Part shown: one piece after another, positions 36,493-45,550 of the stretch
How the letters are laid out: every line of letters starts with the position of its first letter
Position numbering within the stretch: the first letter of the stretch is position 1
Source: CAMWXW01 sp051650105
GTDB lineage: Bacteria > Desulfobacterota > Desulfovibrionia > Desulfovibrionales > Desulfovibrionaceae
NCBI GenBank assembly: GCA_051650105.1
Contig: JBOFIJ010000009.1
Location: 1 to 64,000, forward strand
Reading direction: 5' to 3'
Length of the DNA stretch: 64,000 bases
The notes under the pieces: model-generated
Databases searched by the model: none
What the model saw: only the letters and a program-made list of their open reading frames with translations
What the model was told of the DNA's origin: nothing
Translations under genes and position numbers: made by a program

Positions 36493-37466
36493 AATAAGAT
36501 TTCCTCTGGAGAAAGTATAGTATCTTCCAATAATAAATACAGTAATGCCATACGAACAAAAAGTCCAGATTCAACTTGCTTGAGAATAAGACTTTTATCA
36601 GATACTGCAAGAAATGCATCAATATCTACATTTTGGTTAATAGGTCCAGGATGTAATATTGAAACAGAAGGATCTGCACGAGAAAGTATATGCTCTGTAA
36701 TGCCGTAGCATTTATAGTATTCACTAATAGAAGGAATAAGACCTTTATCTTGTCTTTCAGTTTGTAGTCGTAGTGCCATAATTGCGTGAACACCTTCTGC
36801 TGCTTCCTTAAGATTAGTATAATACTCCGCCTGAAAAGAACGCATCCATCGCGGAATAAGTGTTTTTGGAGCACATAAGCGAATAGTGATATTAACCATT
36901 TTTAGTAACATAATAACGGAACGAGCGACTCTACTATGTAGAATGTCTCCAACAATAAGCACTATTTTTCCAGAAAAGGAATGCTTCCAATGTATAGCAA
37001 GGGTAAAAAGATCTAAAAGAGCTTGAGTAGGGTGAGCATGCTTTCCGTCACCAGCATTAATGAGTGGTATTGATATAAACTGGGATACATATTGTGAAGC
37101 ACCGCTGTATTCGGAGCGAAAAACAAGTAAATCTGTTTTTAATGCTTGAAGAGTGAGAACAGTATCTTGCAAACTTTCACCTTTTGCTATACTAGAACCT
37201 GCTTTAGTAATAATTTGTGTATACAAACCTAGTTTTTGTGCTGCTATTTCAAAGGAAAGTCTTGTCCTTGTGCTATTTTCTGCAAAAAAAAGTGTTATAC
37301 TTTTACCTTTTAGTAAAGTAGAGAAATCTTTTTTTACATCATGTAAAGAAGAAAACATAGTTGCATAGGAGAAAATAGTATTAATATCAGATAAATTCAG
37401 TTGTGAAATATCAAGAAGGTTAGTATGAGACCAAGAAGTATAGGGAGTAGTGTCGTTCTTTTGCAT
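36489..37466 (-). CDS. pyrB: aspartate carbamoyltransferase catalytic chain
   Basis: PyrB makes carbamoyl-aspartate, the committed step of pyrimidine synthesis. The carbamoyl-phosphate loop is ENSTRTRLSFE (about residues 54-64), with KGESLQDTVLTL, HAHPTQALLDLF and LHPGPINQNVDID. The start at MQKNDTTP was set by GGGAGG nine bases upstream. The frame stays open for 29 more codons, but these read as a hydrophobic, unrelated sequence. At 325 residues it is normal. It heads pyrB-pyrC-pyrF-pyrE-ubiX. Confidence 0.95.
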   Translation of the reverse strand: MQKNDTTPYTSWSHTNLLDISQLNLSDINTIFSYATMFSSLHDVKKDFSTLLKGKSITLFFAENSTRTRLSFEIAAQKLGLYTQIITKAGSSIAKGESLQDTVLTLQALKTDLLVFRSEYSGASQYVSQFISIPLINAGDGKHAHPTQALLDLFTLAIHWKHSFSGKIVLIVGDILHSRVARSVIMLLKMVNITIRLCAPKTLIPRWMRSFQAEYYTNLKEAAEGVHAIMALRLQTERQDKGLIPSISEYYKCYGITEHILSRADPSVSILHPGPINQNVDIDAFLAVSDKSLILKQVESGLFVRMALLYLLLEDTILSPEEILL

Positions 37467-37629
37467 ATTGAGTAACCTCCCACTAAATAAGAAAGAATTA
37501 AAGAATAGGTAAACAAACGGAGCATGACATATTTCTAAAAGATTGTAAAGCATTTTTAAGTAAATCTTGTGATAAAAAAATATACTTTTTTTTTACAATA
37601 TGCTATCGTCAGCAAAGCGTGGAGGTTTT

Positions 37630-38238
37630 GTGATAACAAGTTTAAAGATTTGTACAATGTTTATTTTAGGTATACTTTGTGGCCAAGCGGGTTTATTCAA
37701 CACAGAGATTATTAAACCAATACTTTCAGGTATAGTAACAATAATTTTGTTGTGTGGTGGAATAAGTATTGGTGCAAGCAAAGAAATTGGTGAGGGTATT
37801 CGATATTATGGGTTAAAAACAGTGTATTTTCCTATTATAACTGCATGCACTACACTTATTTTTTCTGCATGCACAATTCCCTTCATAATTGACATGCCAT
37901 TACTAGAAATACTTGCTATTTCTAGTGGTTTTTCGTATTACAGTTTGTCAAGTGCTATTGTTGGAGAATTATTTTCATTCAATCTAGGTACTCTTATTCT
38001 CCTTACAAATATGTTATTGGAAGTATGGTCTATGTTGTTTTCTTGGGTATTTGCAAGATATTTTGGCCCTCTTGGACCAATTGCAGCGGCTGGTGTTTCT
38101 TCAATGGATCTTTGCCTTCCATTTATTATAAAAGCAAGTGGCGAAAAATATATTATTATTGCTGTTATCAATGGAATTGTCACAAGTATTTTATCCCCAT
38201 TATTTATTTATGGATTATATTATATATCAACAATTTGA
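37630..38238 (+). CDS. lysO: LysO-family lysine exporter, C-terminal module
   Basis: A membrane protein of about 202 residues with six to seven helices, matching the DUF340/LysO (YbjE) lysine exporter. Family features are GILCGQAG, GGISIGASKEIGEGI, FSYYSLSSAIVGE, NMLLEVWSM and GVSSMDLCLP. E. coli LysO is near 300 residues with an extra N-terminal part; this is the short form. The start is probably GTG at 37630, four bases after GGAGG; an ATG at 37600 would place that site inside the gene. It stands alone. Confidence 0.85.
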   Translation: MITSLKICTMFILGILCGQAGLFNTEIIKPILSGIVTIILLCGGISIGASKEIGEGIRYYGLKTVYFPIITACTTLIFSACTIPFIIDMPLLEILAISSGFSYYSLSSAIVGELFSFNLGTLILLTNMLLEVWSMLFSWVFARYFGPLGPIAAAGVSSMDLCLPFIIKASGEKYIIIAVINGIVTSILSPLFIYGLYYISTI

Positions 38239-38565
38239 AATGACATCTTATTTTGAAGGGTTGATGGATTTTTTCTTGTTCTTGTAATCGTGTAAAAATG
38301 CTATATAATTGGACGGAGTAATAACGAGAATACCTTAATTCTTCGTCCTTCCACAAATGTCACATAATGTAAATTATGTTAACTTTAATAATATTGTCTT
38401 GGGAACTGTTCTTATTTTTATATCCCTTTTATAGGCAGTGCATACATACATACACACAAAGTATTTTTTGTGCACATGTATATCCTTTTTCTCTTTTTTC
38501 CTTAACGGAATCAATTTCTCCTTCTTCAACACCCATACTAAAATAGTGTGATTAAAGAGATAGCA
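38239..38565. other. 327-base gap with promoter-like and repeat elements
   Basis: An extended -10 element (TGCTATAAT, ending 38307) is followed by an 8-bp stem (GGACGGAG 38309-38316 with CTTCGTCC 38339-38346). No plus-strand gene follows; the next gene is convergent. A short CATA repeat lies near 38441-38456. The stem could equally be part of the end of the lysO transcript. Confidence 0.4.
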
Positions 38566-39627
38566 TTATACCTCTGTGTCATCTAACGTTGTTCCAATTA
38601 CATGCAATGACATTGTGTTATTATTTATACCTTTAAATGTTGAAAATGTTGCCTTCTGTTGTGTTGAAGGATTAAATACACTTTGTGAAACAGAATTCAT
38701 TAATGCCGTTCTAAATATATATGCACTCTCTTCTGTTTTAGTGTCAATAGGAGCATTAGCAGGAATATTTTTTTCAACAACACGTGCAGGGGAATTTCGT
38801 GCAATCAATACCATATCTGTTGCTCTGCTTATAGGTTGTTGAACAAGAGGTTCTATCTGTGCAGATGTTTGTGGTATAGGCAACGGTACCCTTTTGTGTG
38901 TTACGGAAGTGAAAACACCTTCATGATATTTACCAGGCACACCATCTCGTGTTCCTTTACCATTTAATTTACCAGTATTTTGAGAGACATACCCTACTTC
39001 AAACTCTCCACCAGATCCAGATTGAATGGTAAAATCTCTACCATTAGAAGATTTTTTGCTAATAGAAACCACTTGATAAAGAGAAACCTTGACTGTATAC
39101 ATTCCATCAGAACTACGTAAAATAGCGTCTTTTGGTGTATCTGGACCAAAAGATCTCTGCATTGAATCTAATGCAGCACTAGTAATTTTATTTAATGAGC
39201 CAGCTGTTCTATCAGATTTTTTATCAAGTAATGTATTTTTCATTTCTGTAAGATATTTTTTACATAAAGAAACTGAAGTGGTAGGTAATTGATTTTCAGA
39301 AAGTATTTTGGCATTTTGCATTGATTCAGATTTTTGTGTCGTAGATGAAGATGTCAATCTTCTTGGAAGAGAGGAGCTCGACATCCCAGTTATTCCCTCG
39401 GCTTGTACTTGGTTGAGAAGAGAAGAGCTGTGTAAATTTTTCTGAAAAGGAACACCAGTGTGAGAAGATGTGTTATTCTGAACAAGTGTTCGCATAGGCG
39501 CAGAAACAACACGAGGAGTTACTTTTCTTCCTTGGGTTGAGGAAACATTGTATTTCCCTTTATGGTGAGCACCAGGAGTATTCTTAGTAAGCGCAAATGT
39601 TAGACGAGAGAGAGTTGCTTTGTTCAT
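38566..39627 (-). CDS. Ser/Thr-rich protein of unknown function
   Basis: I do not recognise this 353-residue protein. It is rich in Ser, Thr, Asn and Gln, strongly basic in its first 100 residues, and has no membrane segment or classical signal peptide. A more ordered region lies at about residues 165-235 (SSDGMYTVKVSLYQVVSISK, then GGEFEVGYVSQNTGKL). The start MNKATLS has an excellent AGGAGG site. Such composition, a strong ribosome site and a solitary position fit a secreted effector of a host-associated bacterium, but that is inference. A palindromic operator-like site lies about 115 bases upstream. Confidence 0.75.
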   Translation of the reverse strand: MNKATLSRLTFALTKNTPGAHHKGKYNVSSTQGRKVTPRVVSAPMRTLVQNNTSSHTGVPFQKNLHSSSLLNQVQAEGITGMSSSSLPRRLTSSSTTQKSESMQNAKILSENQLPTTSVSLCKKYLTEMKNTLLDKKSDRTAGSLNKITSAALDSMQRSFGPDTPKDAILRSSDGMYTVKVSLYQVVSISKKSSNGRDFTIQSGSGGEFEVGYVSQNTGKLNGKGTRDGVPGKYHEGVFTSVTHKRVPLPIPQTSAQIEPLVQQPISRATDMVLIARNSPARVVEKNIPANAPIDTKTEESAYIFRTALMNSVSQSVFNPSTQQKATFSTFKGINNNTMSLHVIGTTLDDTEV

Positions 39628-39741
39628 AATATTTTCCTCCTTAAAGGGAAGCATGAAAGTACGTGATCGTCAAAAAAAGATCTTACAATAGGGAATAACA
39701 GTATAAAAAACAGTACACCACAATAACGTAGTAAAATATCT

Positions 39742-39761
39742 TACTTAAATTAAGTACTTAA
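39742..39761 (-). promoter_or_regulatory. overlapping palindromes upstream of the Ser/Thr-rich gene
   Basis: TACTTAA-A-TTAAGTA (39742-39756) is a perfect palindrome. It overlaps a second, TTAAGTACTTAA (39750-39761), giving TACTTAA twice as a direct repeat 13 bases apart, with one inverted copy between. The arrangement resembles a dimer-binding operator. No regulator is assigned. Confidence 0.4.
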
Positions 39762-39877
39762 CCGTATACTAAGAAAACGGCAGCACTGTTAGTACTCTAT
39801 GATAAAAGAAAAGATGTAGAGATATAACACCCGAAACAATGTAGTACCTTTTACAAAGAAAGTCAATAACCTATACT

Positions 39878-41065
39878 TTACAAAAAAGTAACGAGTGCAT
39901 ATGCTTTTATTCCTCTTTTTTCTCCAGTAAAACCAAGAGATTCTTCTGTTGTGGCCTTTATACTAACATTTGTTGTGGCGAGTCCAAGCAAATATGCAAT
40001 ATTTTCTTTTATTCTTTTTATATAAGGAGAGATAACAGGAAGTTGTGCTACTATTGTGGTGTCGATATGTAATAATGTTATATCGAGGTCATCTATTTTT
40101 TTCATAATTTCAGTAAGTAATACAGCGGAAGAAATACCATCATATTCTTTTTTTGTATTTGGGAAAACTTGTCCAATATCACCTTCTCCAAGAATAGGAA
40201 GCAAGGCGTCTATTATTGCGTGAAGAAGAACATCACCATCAGAATGTGCTTTAAGTTTATAAGTGGTGTCTATGGCAATACCTCCCAATATAAAATCTCT
40301 TGCACCCTCTTCTTTTGTGTATGCGTGTACATCATAACCCATAAGTGTTCTTGAATATTTTTTTAGTGCTGTTTCTTCTACCATAATAAGGTCTTCCGTA
40401 TACGTGATTTTTTTATTCTTTTCTTCACCAGAACAGGTCATAATAGTAAAACCAGCTCTTTCAAGTAACATTGCATCATCTGTTATTTCTGCTACATAAG
40501 AGTGAGATTCTAGAAAACAGTACAATGATTGTTCAAGTGATTCTTTAATAAATAACTGTGGTGTTTGTACAAAATGGTATGACGAACGTTGTGGAGTGTG
40601 GACAACATAATTATCAGTAACTTCTTTAATGGTATCAGATAATGGTAGTGTTGGAACAACTCCATGAATATTGCTATTCTCCATAAGAGTATTACAGAGT
40701 TTTTGTATCAATTGCGGTGTAAAAAATGGCCTTGCTGCATCGTGAATAAGAATATATTTTTCTGGAGAAGTTATTGTTTTTAGTGCATTACTCATAGATT
40801 CTACTCGAGAATTACCACCAATAACAGCATGCACAGGAAGTCCCCAGGAACGTGTACGTATTCTTTCAGATTCCAAAAGAAAATATGTTTCAGGAAGTGC
40901 GATGGTAATACCGCAAATAGAGGGAATAGCAGAGAATATTTTTATACTTTCCCAATATAATGGATCATTTTTATAAGTAATAAATTGTTTGGGAGAAAGT
41001 TGAGGATTACCATGAGTAAACCTTCTTGAAGAGCCAGCTGCAAGAACAATTGCCCAAAACTTCAT
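39878..41065 (-). CDS. ispDF: bifunctional IspD/IspF enzyme of the MEP pathway
   Basis: One 395-residue chain carries both activities. Residues 1-230 are IspD (MEP cytidylyltransferase), with AAGSSRRF, the PKQF segment, LIHDAARPF and AEITDDAMLLE. Residues 235-395 are IspF (MEcPP synthase), with the metal site GYDVHAY, the second site AHSDGDVLLHAIIDALL, GDIGQVFP and ATTEESLGFTGE. Fusion of the two non-consecutive steps is known in several proteobacteria. IspE, the step between, is at 17643-18518. The start lies three bases after lolA's stop. Confidence 0.96.
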   Translation of the reverse strand: MKFWAIVLAAGSSRRFTHGNPQLSPKQFITYKNDPLYWESIKIFSAIPSICGITIALPETYFLLESERIRTRSWGLPVHAVIGGNSRVESMSNALKTITSPEKYILIHDAARPFFTPQLIQKLCNTLMENSNIHGVVPTLPLSDTIKEVTDNYVVHTPQRSSYHFVQTPQLFIKESLEQSLYCFLESHSYVAEITDDAMLLERAGFTIMTCSGEEKNKKITYTEDLIMVEETALKKYSRTLMGYDVHAYTKEEGARDFILGGIAIDTTYKLKAHSDGDVLLHAIIDALLPILGEGDIGQVFPNTKKEYDGISSAVLLTEIMKKIDDLDITLLHIDTTIVAQLPVISPYIKRIKENIAYLLGLATTNVSIKATTEESLGFTGEKRGIKAYALVTFL

Positions 41066-41068
41066 ATA

Positions 41069-41740
41069 TTATTCTTGACCACCATCAATAACATCATATG
41101 TATTATCAATAATACTCACACCAGCGGCTGGAATAAAAGAAAATATACTACTTTCCACGGGAATATTTTTTTTCATAGACGTTATAGTGACAGTATTTGT
41201 ATTATTATAAAAATCACTTGTTTTTATGGATTCTATTTCGAAATTTACAGAAGAAACAGTGAGTTCAATAGAGGTAACATTAGGATTTTCTTCTTTTGGT
41301 TGCATAAAAAATGTCTTACTACTAGCTCTTGTTTCAACTTTAGAAATAATAAAATTATCTACAACGTTTGCCCTTCCAGTTAAAATGTGTATGAAGATAA
41401 CAAAATCATCGAGCATTGATATAGGATATTTGTATGCGGCATTATCCTGGGGTACATAATTCCAGATGACAGAATCTGAAACAACAACATATTCTTCAGC
41501 TGGTTGTGTTGTTTTCCAGAATACACGAAGCGGACGTGCAAAAATAAATTCGCCAACTCTTTCTTCTTTTAAGGCTGCTTCCGGATTAAATAACTCTTGC
41601 TTAAACGTAGCAGAAAAGGAAGTATACTTCTCATAATGTTTTTGTACTTTAGAGAGCAGTTCAGTAGTAGCATTTTGTGCGAACACGAAATTTGCAGGAC
41701 ATACAGACTGTAGAAGAAAAAAAATAAGAAGAGTTCTCAT
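41069..41740 (-). CDS. lolA: outer-membrane lipoprotein carrier protein LolA
   Basis: LolA ferries lipoproteins from the inner to the outer membrane through the periplasm. A signal peptide covers residues 1-20 (MRTLLIFFLLQSVCPANFVF). The mature part has the LolA pattern: HYEKYTSFSATFKQEL, GEFIFARPLRVFWKTTQP, the WNYVPQ strand, and MLDDFVIFIHILTG. The start at MRTLL follows GGAG. It is 223 residues and is joined to ispDF. Confidence 0.88.
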   Translation of the reverse strand: MRTLLIFFLLQSVCPANFVFAQNATTELLSKVQKHYEKYTSFSATFKQELFNPEAALKEERVGEFIFARPLRVFWKTTQPAEEYVVVSDSVIWNYVPQDNAAYKYPISMLDDFVIFIHILTGRANVVDNFIISKVETRASSKTFFMQPKEENPNVTSIELTVSSVNFEIESIKTSDFYNNTNTVTITSMKKNIPVESSIFSFIPAAGVSIIDNTYDVIDGGQE

Positions 41741-41817
41741 ATGCACTCCACAAGTTATAGGAAACAATGGCACGGATTATAACCTATATTTAACATAAAG
41801 TCAATATTGAATGGAAT

Positions 41818-42504
41818 ATGAATAGATTTCCTTCTTTACAAAAAATAAAAAGAGTAGTATCCTCGTGGAATGTAACGGTTATTTTATATGAGGTCTTCGT
41901 TTCTTTAATGAGCAAAATAAAGAGTATTCAAGAAAAATATATTAAGAAGTGTGAAAATCTTGCAAGAACGCGTTATGCAGAATATTTTCTGTGGCTTATT
42001 TCCTGTATTGAATCGGTTTTTTTTCCAATACCGCCAGATACAATTCTTCTTCCAATGTGTCTTCTCGATAAAAAAAAAGCATATAGATATGCATTTGGTT
42101 GCACAATAGCATCAGTCCTTGGTGGAATTATTGGATACTATATAGGTCTTTTTTTTATGGATACCCTTGGCCTTCAACTTGTGGAGACATACCGATTGCA
42201 GGATATTCATGAGAAAGCCACAATATGGTTTGAACAATATGGTGTCCTTACGTTGCTTGTGGCTGGATTAACTCCTCTACCCTACAAGCTTGCAACAATA
42301 ACAACGGGGGCACTTGGCTTTGGCATAGTGCCATTTATTATAACCTCATTTTTTGGAAGAGGCATTCGTTTCTTTATAATTGCTTTTCTGGCAAGGATGG
42401 TAAACGAGAAAATGAGGGTTTTTGCACAAAAACATCTAGGAATATTGTTATTGTTATTTACACTACTGCTTTTTGGTGGTTTTATAGCCTTACTATATTT
42501 ATAA
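41818..42504 (+). CDS. DedA/YqaA-family membrane protein
   Basis: This SNARE-associated (DedA-superfamily) protein has ESVFFPIPPDTILLPM near residue 65, a Gly-rich membrane stretch (GGIIGYYIGLFF), and the GLTPLPYKLATITTGALG segment. Proteins of this superfamily flip lipids or maintain membrane potential. At 228 residues it is somewhat longer than YqaA; the first 30 residues may not be translated, since an ATG at 41908 gives the more typical N-terminus. It begins the operon leading to mrp and pgsA. Confidence 0.88.
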   Translation: MNRFPSLQKIKRVVSSWNVTVILYEVFVSLMSKIKSIQEKYIKKCENLARTRYAEYFLWLISCIESVFFPIPPDTILLPMCLLDKKKAYRYAFGCTIASVLGGIIGYYIGLFFMDTLGLQLVETYRLQDIHEKATIWFEQYGVLTLLVAGLTPLPYKLATITTGALGFGIVPFIITSFFGRGIRFFIIAFLARMVNEKMRVFAQKHLGILLLLFTLLLFGGFIALLYL

Positions 42505-42523
42505 AACTTATAGGGGATATGGT

Positions 42524-43375
42524 ATGAATAATACTCAACAATATCATGATCTTGGTCAAGCTATTACGCAGAAAAAAGAAGAGGATAAACTATCCAATTC
42601 ATTAAAAAATATGAAAAATAAAATTGTTATTATGAGCGGTAAAGGTGGTGTCGGGAAAAGTTCTGTCAGTGTTAATCTTGCCGTACAATTATCTTTGTTA
42701 GGTAAGAGGGTTGGACTTTTAGATTTAGACTTACATGGTCCAAGTGTTCCAGCATTGTTAAAAACAAAGACAGCACCAAAATACGTAGAGAATGGCACGG
42801 TACTTCTTCCAGCAAAGTACAATGATACATTATCTATTCTTTCCGTACAATATCTTTTAGAAGATGAAAATAGCCCGATTGTATGGCGTGGACCCAAAAA
42901 ACATTCTGCAATCCAATTTTTTCTAAAAGATGTGGCTTGGGGGGAACTCGATTATTTTATAGTAGATACCCCTCCTGGAACAGGTGATGAAATATTAACT
43001 CTTTCTCAAACGATAGATCAACTTTGTGCCATTATTGTAACTACCCCAGAAGAAATTGCACTTGCTGACGTAAGAAAAACAATTCGTTTTGCATATTCTT
43101 CAGAAATAGCAATTTTAGGACTTATAGAAAATATGAGTAGTCTTACGTGTCCACATTGTTCTGGTGAAATAGATATATTTGGTAAAGATGGAGGTAGAGA
43201 GCTTTCTGTAATAGAGCAAATTCCATTTCTAGGAGCTATTCCACTAGATCTAGCCGCAAAAAAGGCAGCAGAAGACCAAAAAGCTCTTGTCGAGTATTCA
43301 GAATCTAGTCTTGCTAAGGAATCTTATATTCAGATAAGTAAGAAAATTCTTGATTACACTGAAAATCTCTGTTAG
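42524..43375 (+). CDS. mrp: Mrp/ApbC-family iron-sulfur carrier ATPase
   Basis: Mrp-family P-loop ATPases carry and deliver Fe-S clusters. The deviant Walker A is SGKGGVGKSS (about residues 38-47). LLDLDLHGPSVPALL, FIVDTPPGTGDE and the cluster-binding CxxC in LTCPHCSGEI follow. At 283 residues it lacks the N-terminal DUF59 domain found in some homologues. Together with the IscA-like protein at 47030 it would serve cluster assembly. Confidence 0.95.
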   Translation: MNNTQQYHDLGQAITQKKEEDKLSNSLKNMKNKIVIMSGKGGVGKSSVSVNLAVQLSLLGKRVGLLDLDLHGPSVPALLKTKTAPKYVENGTVLLPAKYNDTLSILSVQYLLEDENSPIVWRGPKKHSAIQFFLKDVAWGELDYFIVDTPPGTGDEILTLSQTIDQLCAIIVTTPEEIALADVRKTIRFAYSSEIAILGLIENMSSLTCPHCSGEIDIFGKDGGRELSVIEQIPFLGAIPLDLAAKKAAEDQKALVEYSESSLAKESYIQISKKILDYTENLC

Positions 43376-43412
43376 AATGTGCATCAAAAATTCTCACTCT
43401 AAGAGGACATCT

Positions 43413-43988
43413 ATGAGAAATGGACTATTGTCTAATATTTTGAATATAGCAAACCAGATTACCCTTTCTAGAATATTCATGACCACTATTGTTGTTTTTT
43501 TGCTATACTATCCATATAAGTGGACATCTTTATTGGCTGCAATCGTCTTTGTTTTTGTGGCGCTTACAGATATTTTAGATGGCTATTTAGCAAGAAAATA
43601 TAATTTTATTACTACATTCGGAAAATTTCTTGACCCAGTTGCAGATAAAATTTTGACATTTTCTGCATTAATTATGTTAGTGCATTTAAATAGAGTTCAA
43701 CCATGGATCGTTATTATTTTACTCGTTCGAGAATTTGTTATAATGGGTCTACGTGCCATTGCTGCAGAATCAGGTCACATAATTCCCGCTGATACATGGG
43801 GTAAGTTCAAAACGGCACTACAATGTACGGCAATAACTATGCTCATTCTCCACTATCCTTATTTTTTCATAAATCCTTCTCGATTAGCTCTTCCTATCCT
43901 TTATTTATCTCTTTTTGTCAGTCTTTTCTCTGCTACAAAATATATTTATGAGTATTATCAAAAAATTTCTACAACAAATATTGTATAA
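43413..43988 (+). CDS. pgsA: CDP-diacylglycerol-glycerol-3-phosphate 3-phosphatidyltransferase
   Basis: PgsA makes phosphatidylglycerol phosphate at the membrane. The CDP-alcohol phosphotransferase motif (DILDGYLARK, then GKFLDPVADK) is complete. Several membrane helices span its 191 residues. The start MRNGLLSNILNIANQITLSR was set by AGAGGA upstream; an earlier in-frame opening would overlap mrp by 26 bases. Its product supplies phosphatidylglycerol, the likely donor for the transferase at 26250-28190. Confidence 0.95.
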   Translation: MRNGLLSNILNIANQITLSRIFMTTIVVFLLYYPYKWTSLLAAIVFVFVALTDILDGYLARKYNFITTFGKFLDPVADKILTFSALIMLVHLNRVQPWIVIILLVREFVIMGLRAIAAESGHIIPADTWGKFKTALQCTAITMLILHYPYFFINPSRLALPILYLSLFVSLFSATKYIYEYYQKISTTNIV

Positions 43989-44041
43989 ATATTATGGATA
44001 TGTTATACTCGGCGCTGGTATGTTTTTAATGGTGGAATAAT

Positions 44042-44308
44042 ATGTCCTATGTATTAAAGTGTAGATTAAAAGAATGTTTACAGACTATTATTGATTTAGA
44101 AGTAGAAATAGAACGTATAGAATTAGAAACATCTTTTCTTAAAGAATTAAATCTCTTAAAAAATTTTGTGAAAAAGATTGATACTGTGAATCTTTCTGAG
44201 GAGGAAGTGTTACGGATAGAGAGTGTTACTGAACATTTTTTACGAGAATTTACAGAACACCCAATATTTGAAGATGTTTTTACAAAAAGCTTGAGGAATT
44301 TTCAGTAA
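44042..44308 (+). CDS. small coiled-coil protein, unknown
   Basis: I do not recognise this 88-residue protein. It is acidic and predicted helical, with a likely coiled coil at residues 10-45 (TIIDLEVEIERIELETSFLK). No membrane segment is present. It lies in the pgsA-ftsB operon, four bases before the ftsB-like gene, so a role near cell division or envelope growth is possible but unproven. Confidence 0.7.
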   Translation: MSYVLKCRLKECLQTIIDLEVEIERIELETSFLKELNLLKNFVKKIDTVNLSEEEVLRIESVTEHFLREFTEHPIFEDVFTKSLRNFQ

Positions 44309-44312
44309 TTTT

Positions 44313-44603
44313 ATGGTGCGAAGAATATTTTTTATATCACTTTTTATTGTGGGAGTATTTTTTTTACTAAGAATTATTGGCGAAAATGGTATTCAAGCAT
44401 ATTTTTTGCTAAAAGAAGAAATGCAAGATATTAAAAATATCGTACAACGTATTGAAGAAGAGACATTGGATATCAGTGCACAAATACGTCTTTTGCGTTC
44501 AGATGTCCCGTATATCCTAAAGCAAGCAAAATCAAAGATTCATCTTCTTGATAAAAATGAAATTTTATATATTTTTGAAATAAATTCTCTTGAGGAAGAA
44601 TAG
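44313..44603 (+). CDS. ftsB: FtsB/DivIC-family septum formation protein
   Basis: FtsB is a bitopic division protein that works with FtsL and FtsQ. One membrane helix (residues 5-20, FFISLFIVGVFFLLRI) is followed by a coiled coil. The characteristic tail is present, with LLRSDVPYILKQAKSKIHLL and then DKNEILYIFE. At 96 residues it matches the family. It lies between a small coiled-coil gene and a TPR gene. Confidence 0.8.
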   Translation: MVRRIFFISLFIVGVFFLLRIIGENGIQAYFLLKEEMQDIKNIVQRIEEETLDISAQIRLLRSDVPYILKQAKSKIHLLDKNEILYIFEINSLEEE

Positions 44604-44604
44604 A

Positions 44605-45420
44605 ATGTCTCTAGAAAAAATAACTCTTTATAAAGAAATGCTTCTTATAGAACCAGCTTCTAAAATTTTTTTTCCATTAGCAAAGTTACTATCTGTGAAT
44701 TCTAATGAAGATGACGCTATCGATGTGTTACGAAAAGGTATTGTTCTCAATCCAGAACATTTCGAAGCAAGGCTTTTATTAATTGAATTATTATATAGTA
44801 AGGGATACCATACAGAACAAGAAGAACACATAGAAAAGATTATTGCAATTTTTTCTTCTTATAGTACTTTTTTGAGGGCGTGGAATGAGAAAATTTCTGC
44901 TGTAAATGGTGATATGTCTGTAGCCCTTTCTCTCCTTTCTTCCGCACTAAATAATGAAAATATTTCTCTTAATACTGTGATTCAATATGGATTTCAAGCT
45001 TTAAAAGGAATGAAAAAACCTAATACATCAAAAAAGAAATGGGACAATAGAGAAGATACTTTTCTTGAGATACAAAAAGAAGAAGATAACACGCAAGAAG
45101 AACTCTGCGAGCCAACGGTACGTACACGCTCTATGGCAAATTTGTTATTAGAGCAAGGTGCTTTTGAGGAAGCTCTTATTATATATAAAGAATTATATGA
45201 AAAAAGTATCAATAAAAAACAAGGTGAAGAACTTTTAGAAATTATTTCTTCCATCGAAAATACGCTATTACTGTCTGGTACTAATTCTATGGTGACAGAG
45301 TTAGAAGATGTAGATGAGAAACCTCCAATGGCTGTAGACACGAAACATAAGATTATTACCACTTTGGCAGCATTGGTAGAACGACTTGATGCACGTGCAG
45401 ATGCCCTTTCTCCTAAATAG
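44605..45420 (+). CDS. TPR-repeat protein, unknown
   Basis: A 271-residue helical repeat protein. TPR-like units occur at about residues 20-60 (AIDVLRKGIVLNPEHFEARL) and 180-205 (LLLEQGAFEEALIIYKELYE). A charged linker lies between. No signal peptide or membrane segment is present. The start ATG overlaps the ftsB stop region and is preceded by GAGGAAG. It closes the pgsA-ftsB operon. The partner is unknown. Confidence 0.8.
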   Translation: MSLEKITLYKEMLLIEPASKIFFPLAKLLSVNSNEDDAIDVLRKGIVLNPEHFEARLLLIELLYSKGYHTEQEEHIEKIIAIFSSYSTFLRAWNEKISAVNGDMSVALSLLSSALNNENISLNTVIQYGFQALKGMKKPNTSKKKWDNREDTFLEIQKEEDNTQEELCEPTVRTRSMANLLLEQGAFEEALIIYKELYEKSINKKQGEELLEIISSIENTLLLSGTNSMVTELEDVDEKPPMAVDTKHKIITTLAALVERLDARADALSPK

Positions 45421-45550
45421 TTACTATATATCGACATACTATTCATTACTCTATCTATTATACGGTGAAGAATACCGAGTGTCTGCAAAATAAATACAGA
45501 ATCGCCTTGTATTTTTAATTGATATTTTCTTATACAAAGGTTATATTCTT

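Noticed and set aside
38441..38456. CATA repeat as a regulatory tract
   Set aside because: Short and downstream of both flanking genes; probably chance in AT-rich DNA.
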